Notes under the pieces: model-generated | The model's input: only the letters and a program-made list of their open reading frames with translations | Database searches by the model: none | What the model was told of the DNA's origin: nothing | Position numbers and translations under genes: made by a program | Shown: piece after piece, positions 44,679 through 52,216 of the stretch | Numbering within the stretch: position 1 is the first letter of the stretch | Layout of the letters: each line of letters begins with the position of its first letter | Assembly: GCF_000250675.2 (NCBI RefSeq) | Contig: NC_018681.1 | Coordinates: forward strand, 3,782,001 to 3,846,000 | Length of the DNA stretch: 64,000 nucleotides | Direction of reading: 5' to 3' | DNA from: Nocardia brasiliensis ATCC 700358 | GTDB lineage: Bacteria > Actinomycetota > Actinomycetes > Mycobacteriales > Mycobacteriaceae

Positions 44679-45062
44679 CAGTCACCTCGAATATGCAACC
44701 GCCACAGGCTGCCCGAGCCGCCGATGGCTGTGGGAACGGATGGACCGACACTACGTCCGAGGGGACACGATAGTCGGTCTCGGCGCAGGATACGGCGAAG
44801 TAGGCAGGAAAGTTGAAGCGTTGACCGAGCGGGCGGCGACACCGGCGCCGGGCGCAGGAAACCGAAAGGTACCTTTTCGCTGTCCGGGGCAATACCGAAA
44901 GGTATTGAAACTGCTGGGTATTAAATACTGTGAGGTATATTTAGGACGTATCCTCGGTAAATGTCGCGCTGCTGCGAATTCCCCCCGCGTTTGCCGTACA
45001 ACACGCGGAGACGGTGTGTAGCGTCTGGAATCCTCAACCCTTACAGAACAGGCGAGGAGCGC
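44679..45062. other. Divergent regulatory region between prenyltransferase and Roadblock genes
   Basis: No gene is seen in these 384 bp. The half nearest the Roadblock operon (44860-44960) is unusually AT-rich and carries the repeated GGTA boxes listed at 44861; both promoters must lie here. Confidence 0.6.
44861..44928. promoter_or_regulatory. Array of GGTA-containing dyads
   Basis: Three dyads occur within 68 bp: near-perfect CGAAAGGTACCTTTTCG (44863-44879), perfect AATACC-GAAA-GGTATT (44891-44906) and GTATT-A-AATAC (44918-44928). The first two share the exact 11-mer ACCGAAAGGTA at 44861 and 44893, 32 bp apart, about three helical turns. This points to cooperative binding of a regulator. 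The second could also fold as a GNRA-capped RNA hairpin. Confidence 0.55.
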
Positions 45063-45446
45063 GTGCTCGATATCGACGGCTGCCTTGCGCGCATTATGGA
45101 TATACCCGGTGCGTGCAGTACGACACTTGTGGACGGTACGAGCGGTCTCGCGATCGCTGCGGCGGGTCGGCACGACCTGGTCGATCAACACGAAGATGCC
45201 GCTGCCACAACCGATATCGTGCGTTCGGTGCTGCACTGCGCGGCGCTCGCGACCGGATCCGACGACACCGAGATCATCGTGTGCGGAACGCACGCCTATC
45301 ACCTCTTGAATCCGCTGCCCGGAGATTTCGCCGGGCAGCTCTTCGTGCACGTCCTGTTCGATGGTGACACCGGAAATCTGGCGTTGGCCCGATACCGGCT
45401 GCGGGGAATTCTCGCGGAATTCGCTGCGGACGATCATGAGCGTTGA
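45063..45446 (+). CDS. Roadblock/LC7-domain protein 1
   Basis: A 127-residue protein whose N-terminal part follows the Roadblock/LC7 pattern: a first helix DIDGCLARIMDIPGACSTTLVDGTSGLAIA, then a helix TTDIVRSVLHCAAL and strands EIIVCGTHAYHLLNPL (each read in part). Roadblock proteins regulate small GTPases of the MglA/CvnD kind. The start is a GTG after a strong GGCGAGGAGC site. It is the first of three tandem paralogues separated by about 30 and 11 bp. C-terminal LALARYRLRGILAEF matches the same segment in the third copy. Confidence 0.75.
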   Translation: MLDIDGCLARIMDIPGACSTTLVDGTSGLAIAAAGRHDLVDQHEDAAATTDIVRSVLHCAALATGSDDTEIIVCGTHAYHLLNPLPGDFAGQLFVHVLFDGDTGNLALARYRLRGILAEFAADDHER

Positions 45447-45479
45447 GACGGAAGTCCGAGGGGCAGCTTGGGAGGACCC

Positions 45480-45950
45480 GTGACCGCGCGAAGGAAATTG
45501 CTCGGAGATTTGATGGGAAGGTTGACCAAGGTGGCGATGACCGCACCGGAACTGAACACGACCGTACTGGGGGAGTTGAAGCTGCTCCGCGAGCGGGTCC
45601 CGCAGCTGACCGGCGCGCTAGTCGCATCCAGCGACGGGCTGCTCGTCGCCCACGATTTACCGCCGCACATCGAGCCCGGCGGTATGGCGGCTCTGGCGGC
45701 CGCGCAACTGTCGCTGTCCTATCGGCTGACGACCACCGCGCACGGTGGCGGGTTCCACGAGGTCGTGGTGCGCGGCAGCGAAGGACACGTGGTGATCTAC
45801 GCGGCGGGGTGGACCTCGCTGACCGTCCTGGCCGGGCCCGACGTGAATGTCGGCCGGCTGCACCTGGAGTCACGGCCGGTGGCCCGCGCCATCGCCGACC
45901 ACATGCTGGCGAACGACTTCGGCACAGACCAGACAACACACACCGAATGA
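45480..45950 (+). CDS. Roadblock/LC7-domain protein 2
   Basis: A 156-residue Roadblock/LC7 protein from a GTG start behind a GGGAGG site. The core reads LKLLRERVPQLTGALVASSDGLLVAHDLPP, the classic Roadblock beta-hairpin after helix 1, and VNVGRLHLESRPVARAIADH closes the domain. This copy most resembles CvnB-like proteins of streptomycete conservons. No GTPase, histidine kinase or DUF742 gene accompanies it here, so its partner is elsewhere or this trio works without one. Confidence 0.85.
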   Translation: MTARRKLLGDLMGRLTKVAMTAPELNTTVLGELKLLRERVPQLTGALVASSDGLLVAHDLPPHIEPGGMAALAAAQLSLSYRLTTTAHGGGFHEVVVRGSEGHVVIYAAGWTSLTVLAGPDVNVGRLHLESRPVARAIADHMLANDFGTDQTTHTE

Positions 45951-45961
45951 GAGGAACAGAC

Positions 45962-46333
45962 ATGTCCAATCTGGATCTGTCGCTGAAAGACATGATGGTG
46001 ATCGACGGCGCGCTCGGCGCCGCGGTCGTGGACTACAACAGCGGGATGGCGCTCGGCACGCTCGGCAGCTCCAAAGCACTCGATCTGCAGGTCGCCGCCG
46101 CCGGCAACACCGAGGTGGTGCGCGCCAAGATGCGCACCATCGAACAGCTCGGCCTCAACGAAGGCATCGAGGACATCCTCATCTCCCTCTCCGGCCAGTA
46201 CCACATCATCCGCCCCATGAGCGGCCGAAAATCCAAGGGCCTGTTCCTCTACCTCGCCCTCGACCGCACCCGCGCCAACCTCGCCCTCGCCCGCCACCGC
46301 CTAAAAGGCATAGAAGAAGACCTCGAGGTCTGA
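45962..46333 (+). CDS. Roadblock/LC7-like protein 3
   Basis: It encodes 123 residues from an ATG behind GAGAGGAAC. The fold pattern resembles the first copy: helix MVIDGALGAAVVDYNSGMALGTLG, helix EVVRAKMRTIEQLG, strand EDILISLSGQYHIIRPM, and terminal LALARHRLKGIEEDLEV. It is the last gene of the operon and is followed by the bidirectional hairpin at 46371. Copies 1 and 3 are closer to each other than to copy 2, suggesting a hetero-oligomer with distinct subunits. Confidence 0.8.
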   Translation: MSNLDLSLKDMMVIDGALGAAVVDYNSGMALGTLGSSKALDLQVAAAGNTEVVRAKMRTIEQLGLNEGIEDILISLSGQYHIIRPMSGRKSKGLFLYLALDRTRANLALARHRLKGIEEDLEV

Positions 46334-46370
46334 CCCCCGGTAGCGCCGGCGCGGCGGCCCCTCGCCGCCC

Positions 46371-46401
46371 GGGCGCCTACCGGCCGAAGCCGTAGGCGCC
46401 C
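46371..46401. terminator. Bidirectional terminator after the Roadblock operon
   Basis: A perfect 10-bp stem GGGCGCCTAC / GTAGGCGCCC with an 11-nt loop lies between the convergent Roadblock and thioredoxin-like genes, 37 bp and 11 bp from their stops. Confidence 0.8.
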
Positions 46402-46412
46402 AACGCGATTAC

Positions 46413-47204
46413 TCAGCGGAGGGTGGGGGCGAGGCCGTTGGGGGTGAAGAGTTGTTTGGGGTCGGCCACGGGGTGGTTGTTGATCAGGACGGTGGGGGTG
46501 GAGCGGATGCCGCCGTCGATGATCTCCTTGGATTTGGTGCGCAGGTAGGTGTCGTAGCGGCGGTCGGTGATGCATTGGGCCACAGTGGATTCGGTGTAGC
46601 CGGCGCTCTGGGCGATCGCGATCAGTTCGGTGTCGGGCAGTCCGGCGCCGCCCTCGGCGGGCTGCTGCTCGAACATGGTGGCCAGCCAGCCCTGGAACTT
46701 CGCCGGGTCGGCTTCGGCGACACAGTAGGCCGCGTTGCCCGCGCGTGAGGAGTACTGGGTGGTGGAGGCGCGGTCGAGGAACGAGATGATGTTGTACTCG
46801 ATCAGCGCGGAACCGCGGGTCGCGGCGTCCTCCAGCGCGGTGGCGTTGGCCTGCTCGAACGCCTGGCAAGCCGGGCATTGCAGGTCGGCGACCACCTGGA
46901 CGACGTTTTTCGCGGCGGGATCCCCGATCGGGATGGCGCCGTTGGCGGTGACGTTGGCGGGGGTCGCGGCCAGCGGTTGCTGCTGTTCGGCGGCGGGCTG
47001 CTGGCCGGTCGCGGGCTGCTGCGCCTGCGGCGCCGCGACCGCGGTGCCGACGAAATCCCGGCTCAGGTCCTGCGCCACGATCACGACACTGACCCCGGAA
47101 ACGACGGCGAACAGCAGGGCACCCGCGACCATGCAGGCCAGCACCGTGCGATTGCGGTCCCCGCTCGGCGGCAGGCTGGGCCACCCACTCCGACTGGTGT
47201 TCAT
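46413..47204 (-). CDS. Membrane-anchored DsbA-like thiol-disulfide oxidoreductase
   Basis: A 263-residue protein: an N-terminal anchor helix (about 21-44), a Gln/Pro/Ala-rich linker (55-85) and an extracytoplasmic thioredoxin fold with the active site C110-P-A-C113 and the cis-proline loop STPTVLINN. It resembles actinobacterial DsbA-type proteins that form or isomerise disulfides in exported proteins. The ATG at 47204 follows a GGGGGA site; the extension to 47249 lacks support. Extra cysteines at CVAEADP and CITDRR match the typical secondary pair of this subgroup. Confidence 0.88.
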   Translation of the reverse strand: MNTSRSGWPSLPPSGDRNRTVLACMVAGALLFAVVSGVSVVIVAQDLSRDFVGTAVAAPQAQQPATGQQPAAEQQQPLAATPANVTANGAIPIGDPAAKNVVQVVADLQCPACQAFEQANATALEDAATRGSALIEYNIISFLDRASTTQYSSRAGNAAYCVAEADPAKFQGWLATMFEQQPAEGGAGLPDTELIAIAQSAGYTESTVAQCITDRRYDTYLRTKSKEIIDGGIRSTPTVLINNHPVADPKQLFTPNGLAPTLR

Positions 47205-47370
47205 CGTTCCCCCATGCCTTTCGCCGATCGAACAGGTTCGCTCCGACACATTAGTGTCGCCGACCGCGTTTCGTATCGCCGACCGGCGAATAGCACTCGG
47301 CGCGCGGATGATCGGCGGCTAGTGCATATTCGGTTGACCCGTCACCGGAGCGGAAAAGTAGGGTGGTCCG

Positions 47371-47769
47371 GTGATACGGACAGCTGCGTTGGCCCACGTC
47401 AGGGATCGTCGTCTGCTGCAGGCGCGATCGATCGGCAAGGAAGTCTTCTACATGGCGGGCGGGAAGATCGATCCCGGCGAAACGCCCGTCGGCGCGCTGC
47501 ACCGCGAGGTGCGCGAGGAACTCGGCGTCGGCGTCGTGTCCTGCGACGAACTCGGTGTGTTCGAAGCCGAAGCGTACGGTCATGCGGCCGGCACCCAGCT
47601 GCACATGACGTGCTTCACCGCGGAACTGGACGGCGAGCCCCGGCCGACCAGCGAAATCGCCGAGCTGCGCTATTTCACGGTAAGTGAGTACGCGGCAATG
47701 GATCACGTCGCGCCCGGCTCGATGCTGGTCTTCCGCAAGTTGCACGAGCTGGGTTTCGTCGACTGGTAG
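47371..47769 (+). CDS. Nudix hydrolase
   Basis: The 132-residue protein has a complete Nudix box: GGKIDPGETPVGAL followed by HREVREELGV fits G-x5-E-x7-REUxEExGU. These enzymes hydrolyse nucleoside diphosphates linked to other moieties, often sanitising damaged nucleotides; the substrate is not predictable. The start is a GTG with no clear ribosome-binding site. The gene is divergent from the DsbA-like gene and apparently monocistronic. Confidence 0.88.
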   Translation: MIRTAALAHVRDRRLLQARSIGKEVFYMAGGKIDPGETPVGALHREVREELGVGVVSCDELGVFEAEAYGHAAGTQLHMTCFTAELDGEPRPTSEIAELRYFTVSEYAAMDHVAPGSMLVFRKLHELGFVDW

Positions 47770-48119
47770 GTCCGCGGGAAATGCGGGCTCGCAATGCCAT
47801 TCGAGATCTGTCGGTGGTCGGCACGGGTATCGCCGTGGCGACGTCGATGGGACGTTACGCGATCCGATTGCTATGAAGGTCGCCGCGGGGAGCGAGGTGG
47901 CGGCGAGATGCTGGTGCGTTCGGCTCGGTGGATGCGACGCTGCATGGTTCGTAGGCCGGTTGCGGTGAAGGTGGCGCGGGGGAGCGAGGTGGCTCGGATG
48001 CAGTTGTCGGTCACCGGGATCGATACGGTCTGAAGCCGGCCGCGCGCCGCACGCGTTACGCTCGGCTGCGAGATTCGGAGAATGCCGGGCTGCGGCACCG
48101 TCACTCGAAGGGACTCCGA
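47770..48119. other. Intergenic region with a direct repeat
   Basis: No convincing gene fills these 350 bp. A direct repeat is present: about 36 bp at 47874-47910 and 47966-48000, sharing TGAAGGT, a GCGGGG-rich centre and GAGCGAGGTGGC. In one frame both copies would read VKVA.GSEVA, so they may be remnants of a duplicated coding fragment. Confidence 0.45.
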
Positions 48120-48839
48120 ATGTCCGGGTTCGATCGGGATGCGGTGCAGGTGATCCTGTGTGACATTTTCGGCACCACCGTGGATTGGTTCAGCGGGGTC
48201 AGCGAGCAGGCGGCGGAGATCTTCGCGGCGGCCGAGGTGCGGCTCGACGCAGAGGTGTTCGCCAACGACTGGCGGGACATGTATCTGCCTGCGATGCAAC
48301 GGGTTCGCGAAGGCGAGCGGTCGTGGGCTTATCTCGACACCTTGCATCGCGAATCGCTGGACAGTCTGCTGGAGCGGCACGGTGTCGCCCTCGACGACGA
48401 GGCTCGCGCCCGGCTGGTCCGATCCTGGCACGTGCTGCCCGCCTGGCCCGACGCGGCCGCCGGGCTGGCCCGGCTGCGGACCCGCTACACCGTCGCGGCG
48501 TTGTCCAACGGCGGCATGGCGTTGCTCACCCGCCTGGTGAAAACTGCTGAGCTGCCGTTCGATTGCATCCTGTCCGCGGAATTGGCCCGGTCCTACAAGC
48601 CGGCACCGCAGGTGTACCGCACCGCGACGACACTGCTCGATGTCGACCCGGATCGCGTACTGATGGTGGCAACCCACGGCTGGGACATCGACGGCGCGCG
48701 GACGGCGGGCTTGCGCACCGCTTTCGTGGAACGTCCGGGGGAGAAGGGCCCGCATCGGCAGGCCGATCGCCCGGCGGACACCGTCAGCGATCTGACGGCC
48801 TCCGACTTCCTTCAACTCGCCGAAATCCTGGGCTGCTGA
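48120..48839 (+). CDS. Haloacid-dehalogenase-like hydrolase (type II)
   Basis: A 239-residue HAD protein with the type II haloacid dehalogenase signature CDIFGTTVDW (nucleophile Asp15), the second motif ALSNGG, the lysine in ARSYKPAPQVY and the acidic motif MVATHGWDIDGA. Such proteins are L-2-haloacid dehalogenases or related phosphatases. It is not in an operon with recognisable partners. The next gene is convergent, only 19 bp away. Confidence 0.88.
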   Translation: MSGFDRDAVQVILCDIFGTTVDWFSGVSEQAAEIFAAAEVRLDAEVFANDWRDMYLPAMQRVREGERSWAYLDTLHRESLDSLLERHGVALDDEARARLVRSWHVLPAWPDAAAGLARLRTRYTVAALSNGGMALLTRLVKTAELPFDCILSAELARSYKPAPQVYRTATTLLDVDPDRVLMVATHGWDIDGARTAGLRTAFVERPGEKGPHRQADRPADTVSDLTASDFLQLAEILGC

Positions 48840-48858
48840 GCGCTTTTCGCGGACCGGC

Positions 48859-49455
48859 TCAGAACAGTGACTGCTTGTCCGCCGCGAGGAAGAACCCGTG
48901 CCCGGCCTGACTGCACTGGATGCCCGCCTCCGACGACGTGCACGCGGTCCCCTTGACGACGATCGTCTCGCCGTACGCGAGCACCTTGCCGCCGCCTTCG
49001 CTACCGCCGTCGACCGGCGGACCCACGAACACACCCTGATTCAAGCAAAGGTACTTGCCTTCACCACCAACGACCTGCGCCGCCACCGCCCGATCCGGCC
49101 GCGTCCCGCAGTCGGGCAGTTCCGCCGGAATCACCGTCGCGTTCTTCAACTGGCATCCGGTGCCTAGCCCGTTGCTTTCGATGAACCCGCACTTGATGTT
49201 CTTGCTCGGTGACTGGAAGTAGTAGTAGCCCTCCTGCTGGTAGTCCCGAGCATCGACCGTCGCGTCCTCGCGCGACGGCAGTTTCGTCGGCGCCGCAGGC
49301 GTCCCCGCCGTATCCGGACTGCGCCGCGGTGACACCCCCGGCGCCGCGCTCGGCGCGCTAGAGGTGCCATCACTGCTCGACTTCGAACTGTCCGTACATC
49401 CGGCCGCACCACCCACCGCAGCCAGCAGAGCAAAAGCCAATATCAACGTCTTCAT
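48859..49455 (-). CDS. Putative secreted lipoprotein
   Basis: A 198-residue exported protein. The signal peptide MKTLILAFALLAAVGGAAGC ends with a lipobox, so Cys20 would be lipidated. A Ser/Pro/Thr-rich linker follows, then a domain with SPSKNIKCGFI, VGCQL-like cysteine spacing and a Gly-rich GGEGKYLCLNQG loop. This pattern is common in mycobacterial and nocardial lipoproteins of unknown role. The ATG at 49455 is preceded by GGGAGACGGC; the reading frame is open further upstream without support. Confidence 0.85.
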   Translation of the reverse strand: MKTLILAFALLAAVGGAAGCTDSSKSSSDGTSSAPSAAPGVSPRRSPDTAGTPAAPTKLPSREDATVDARDYQQEGYYYFQSPSKNIKCGFIESNGLGTGCQLKNATVIPAELPDCGTRPDRAVAAQVVGGEGKYLCLNQGVFVGPPVDGGSEGGGKVLAYGETIVVKGTACTSSEAGIQCSQAGHGFFLAADKQSLF

Positions 49456-49755
49456 GCCGTCTCCCACAGTCGATTCCACCCCAACGAACTGAGCTTTCCA
49501 TCGACCCGACCGACCGGCTTGTTACGACGCATCCCGGACCTGTGACCGCAAAGGCGGGGGCGTCGGCGACGTCCATGCCGGTCAGCTCCGACACCATGGT
49601 GTGATGCTGTTAGCGCTCGGTGACCTCGTGCTCGTTGCCTCGTGCACCGCACGCGTGGCGATGGCGTTGTACGCGTCGGTATGGCTGCTGTGCACCGGTT
49701 GGGTGGCCGACCCTGCACCGCGGCCCCGCGTGGGTGTCCCGTGCTGTAGCAGGAG
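49456..49755. other. Intergenic region without a supported gene
   Basis: I see no convincing gene, repeat or hairpin in these 300 bp between the lipoprotein and the small secreted protein. A 57-codon hydrophobic frame on the plus strand (49604-49777) was considered and rejected. Confidence 0.5.
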
Positions 49756-49965
49756 TCAGCCGCAGAACAACGGCTGAAGCGGAGTCAGCAGCGGGCTCAC
49801 GGGCCCATTCTTCCCGCCTGTGATCTCGATCAGAAACACCGCCGGCCAGGTGAACGCCGAGCACAGCAGCGAGGGCGGTGGCGGAGAGGCTTGAGCCGGA
49901 GCCGCCGCTATCAACGTCGACGCGATGATCGCCCCGGCTACGCCCGAGAGCAGCAACTTTCGCAT
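49756..49965 (-). CDS. Small secreted protein
   Basis: It encodes 69 residues: a clear Sec signal peptide ending AAPAQA-SP at about residue 27, then a mature part of about 42 residues rich in Pro and Leu with two cysteines (LLCSAF and the C-terminal LFCG) that could form a disulfide. A very strong AAGGAAGG ribosome-binding site lies upstream. It is unrecognised, but the size and layout match small exported peptides common in mycolata. Confidence 0.7.
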   Translation of the reverse strand: MRKLLLSGVAGAIIASTLIAAAPAQASPPPPSLLCSAFTWPAVFLIEITGGKNGPVSPLLTPLQPLFCG

Positions 49966-50163
49966 TGGTGTTCCTTCCTTCTACGGCTTGACCTGGGCAG
50001 AAGACGCTGTGCCCGCAGGCGGAGTGCCTTTCGAATCGCTGTTCAAATAGAGAACACTGATCACGGATTGCTGGATAGTAGCTTCATGTCGCCTTGGTTG
50101 GCAACTGGTGCAGACCACACCGGAAGAGGCGCTGGGCTCGATGGGGTCTGGTCGTGGCGGATT

Positions 50164-50322
50164 GCTCGTCGAGGTGCAGCCCGTCCCATATGTGCGCGTT
50201 GGGGCTTTGGAGGTGCGCGCTGCCCGTCGAGGTGCAGCCTGTCCCGTGTGTGCGCGTCGTGGTGAGTGTCCCGGGTCCGGTTGTGCGGTTGGGGCTTTGG
50301 AGGTGCGCGCTACCCGTCGAGG
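50164..50322. repeat. Short direct repeats with conserved and variable blocks
   Basis: One block beginning CGTCGAGGTGCAGCC and ending TGTGCGCGT occurs at 50164-50199 and 50222-50257. A second block running from TTGGGGCTTTGGAGG to CCCGTCGAGGT occurs at 50199-50232 and 50289-50322. CGTCGAGGT thus appears three times. Confidence 0.7.
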
Positions 50323-50518
50323 TCTACTCCGTCCCAGGTTTGCACGCGGATCATGCTGGGCGCGTCGCCTGCCGTACCCGGCTGTAGGTGCACGTCAGGC
50401 GGTAGGCGCCCAGTTTCAGCGTGGTCGTCTGGCTGTGGTTGCGTCTCGAGCGCCTCGGGACGAACTGTGGTCGCCTGTCGGGCGGCTCGGGAGGAGGGGC
50501 GGTGCCGTTCGGTCTGAA

Positions 50519-50660
50519 CCAAGCGACAGATAGGTTCGGGTTCACAGAGCGTGCACTCGCCTCACAGGGGTTATAACCCCTGTGAGGCGTACAGAAAGTC
50601 TGTGCAACCTACCGCGCAGCCGCGCGAACCCCGCATGTCCAACCCAAGCGACAGATAGGT
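50519..50660. repeat. 17-bp direct repeat flanking the palindrome
   Basis: CCAAGCGACAGATAGGT occurs at 50519-50535 and again at 50644-50660, 125 bp apart, on either side of the 32-bp palindrome. Confidence 0.8.
50558..50589. repeat. Perfect 32-bp palindrome
   Basis: The half-site CGCCTCACAGGGGTTA is followed immediately by its exact reverse complement, with no spacer. Such a long spacerless palindrome is uncommon in bacterial DNA and could form a cruciform or a strong RNA hairpin. Confidence 0.9.
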
Positions 50661-50755
50661 GCGTGTCGACACGCGGAACCCCCGCAGCCGCACCCTTTCT
50701 CGGGATCCGCCCGCCTCTGGCCGCACGGAAGTGGTGCAAATCCCGAGAAGGGGTG
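50661..50755. repeat. 14-bp palindrome and a 16-bp stem
   Basis: GCGTGTCGACACGC (50661-50674) is perfectly palindromic. CACCCTTTCTCGGGAT (50691-50706) pairs with ATCCCGAGAAGGGGTG (50740-50755) at 15 of 16 positions across a 33-nt loop. Confidence 0.75.
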
Positions 50756-51187
50756 TGGATTTCGAGAAGGGCACACACCGCCTGCCGCCCCTCGACAGCG
50801 CTGGCCCATCCCTGAAAAGGATCCCCGGTACGGCACCACAGCCAGACGACCACGCCGGAACCAGACGCCGCGCTCCATACCCGCGCCTACAGCCGGGAAC
50901 CCAACCCAACGGGCCCAGCATCATCCCTGTAACTCCCGCGGCAGGCGCACAATTCGAGCCCGCCAAAATCGGCAGCCAGCCAACAAGCCCAAACGCGACG
51001 CCCCCGACCATTCGCGAGAACTACCCACCCGTCGGCACGAGAGCTGCCTGCCTGGTTGCGGCGAGTGCTACAAGCACGTCTCCGTGGGATCTGTTCATTC
51101 CGTTGGAGCGAATGCTGTCCGCCCGTGGGGTGCGGGTACTGCCTTCGCAGCCGGTGTGTGCCGCCTGCCCGGTGGTGCGCGCACCAC

Positions 51188-51718
51188 CTATCCTGCGGCG
51201 GCGGCGAACGCCTCGTACCCCTGTTCGTCGAACAATACGAAATGTGCTTCTCGGACGGTGGTTTTCGTGCTGCGCACGGTGTCTATGGCGATTCGGGCGC
51301 CGTTGTCGAGGGGCCAGCCGAAGGTGCCGGTGGAGATGGCGGGGAAGGCGATGGTTTGGGCGCCGAGTGCTGTTGCGGCGCGGAGGGATTCGCGGTAGCA
51401 GGAGGCGAGGAGGGCGGAGCGGTCTTCGGTGGGTGACCAGATCGGGCCGACGGTGTGGATGACCCAGCGGGCGGAGAGGCGGCCGGCGGTGGTGGCGACG
51501 GCGTGTCCGACGGGTAGGCCCTGCCGGTATCGGGTGGCGCGTAACTCGCGGCAGGCGGCGAGGATCTCGGGGCCGCCCGCCGCGTGGATCGCACCGTCCA
51601 CCCCGCCACCGCCGAGCAGGGAAGAATTGGCCGCGTTGACGATCGCGTCGACGGACTGCCGGGTGATGTCCCCGCGCAGCAGCACTATGGCGGCGGTCCG
51701 GTGCGATTCAGCGGTCAT
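51188..51718 (-). CDS. Macro-domain protein (O-acetyl-ADP-ribose deacetylase type)
   Basis: A 176-residue single macro domain of the MacroD/YmdB class. It has LRGDITRQSVDAIVNAANSS with the conserved Asp and Asn, the LGGGGVDGAIHAAGG ADP-ribose loop, and FPAISTGTFGWP for the second loop. It probably removes ADP-ribose or hydrolyses O-acetyl-ADP-ribose in the cytosol. It is 39 bp upstream of nothing on its strand; the SRPBCC gene lies just before it and may be cotranscribed (39-bp gap). Confidence 0.92.
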   Translation of the reverse strand: MTAESHRTAAIVLLRGDITRQSVDAIVNAANSSLLGGGGVDGAIHAAGGPEILAACRELRATRYRQGLPVGHAVATTAGRLSARWVIHTVGPIWSPTEDRSALLASCYRESLRAATALGAQTIAFPAISTGTFGWPLDNGARIAIDTVRSTKTTVREAHFVLFDEQGYEAFAAAAG

Positions 51719-51757
51719 GGGCCCGACGGTAGCGGGTGCGCCGAGAAGTGGGCTGGT

Positions 51758-52216
51758 TCAGGGCTTCTCGGCGAGTTCGGCGAGGCGGTCGACGGACGCC
51801 AGAAGCTTGTCCGAGGTGGTGGCGCGGGCCCGGACCAACCGCTTCTCGTCGGTCAGCTCCGACCAGTCGTAGGTGTGCGTCACCCGGGTGCGCGCATCGT
51901 CGATCGGTTCGATCTCCCAGCGCCACAGGTGTCCCGGCTGCTCCTGCCCGACTTCGGATGGGCGCCAAGCGATTCGGCGTCCCTCCTCGAATTCCACCAC
52001 GTGATTCTCCCGCACGGCCCCCATGGTGAGCGTCATCGTGAACACGTCCCCGACCGCACGCACCCGCTGGCCGGTCGGCGCCTCGGCCAGATTCTCGTTC
52101 CCGTCCCAGCGCGGCTGCTGCGCCGGGTCGGCGATCAACTCGAAAATCGTGTCCGCCCCCGCGGCGATCTCCCGGCTGGCCTGTACCACCTGCGCGACAT
52201 CATCGGTCTCTGTCAT
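51758..52216 (-). CDS. SRPBCC-fold (START/Bet v1-like) protein
   Basis: A 152-residue polyketide-cyclase/dehydrase-like SRPBCC protein: VQASREIAAGADTIFELIADPAQQPRWD (start of the fold, seen in part), RVRAVGDVFTMTL, HVVEFEEGRRIAWRP, LWRWEIEPIDDARTRVTHTYDWSEL (read in parts). The pattern matches stress-associated SRPBCC proteins binding hydrophobic ligands. The start is the ATG at 52216; the longer open frame upstream would translate the degenerate repeat array and is not credible. Its 3' neighbour, 39 bp away, is the macro-domain gene. Confidence 0.85.
   Translation of the reverse strand: MTETDDVAQVVQASREIAAGADTIFELIADPAQQPRWDGNENLAEAPTGQRVRAVGDVFTMTLTMGAVRENHVVEFEEGRRIAWRPSEVGQEQPGHLWRWEIEPIDDARTRVTHTYDWSELTDEKRLVRARATTSDKLLASVDRLAELAEKP

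Larger units (their letters stand above)
50350..50924. repeat. Imperfect 90-bp inverted repeat flanking a 395-bp centre
   Basis: Arms 50350-50439 and 50835-50924 (reverse complement) share three blocks in the same order and spacing: ATSATGCTGGGC (11 of 12), CCCGGCTGTAGG (12 of 12) and a 21-bp identical block (50419-50439 / 50835-50855) ending CTGGCTGTGGT. The gaps of 15 and 30 bp are equal in length in both arms but diverged. About 67 of 90 positions match. Confidence 0.8.
49966..51187. other. Large gene-free region with multiple repeats and palindromes
   Basis: Over 1.2 kb no reading frame has convincing composition. Instead the stretch contains direct repeats at 50164-50322, a 90-bp imperfect inverted repeat (50350-50439 / 50835-50924), a 32-bp perfect palindrome at 50558, a 17-bp direct repeat flanking it, and further palindromes at 50661 and 50691. 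These are listed separately. No transposase or integrase is present. Confidence 0.7.

Noticed and set aside
46249..47184. Alternative minus-strand frame over the DsbA-like gene
   Set aside because: It is the +1 frame of the DsbA-like gene, Arg/Gly-rich, without motifs, and it runs through the terminator.
49604..49777. 57-codon hydrophobic frame on the plus strand
   Set aside because: It lacks a ribosome-binding site and is antisense to the end of a well-supported secreted-protein gene.
50310..50853. Minus-strand frames reading NLSVAW and HLSVAW near the palindrome
   Set aside because: The similarity comes from the 17-bp direct repeat; the frames are short, differ in phase and lack protein-like composition.
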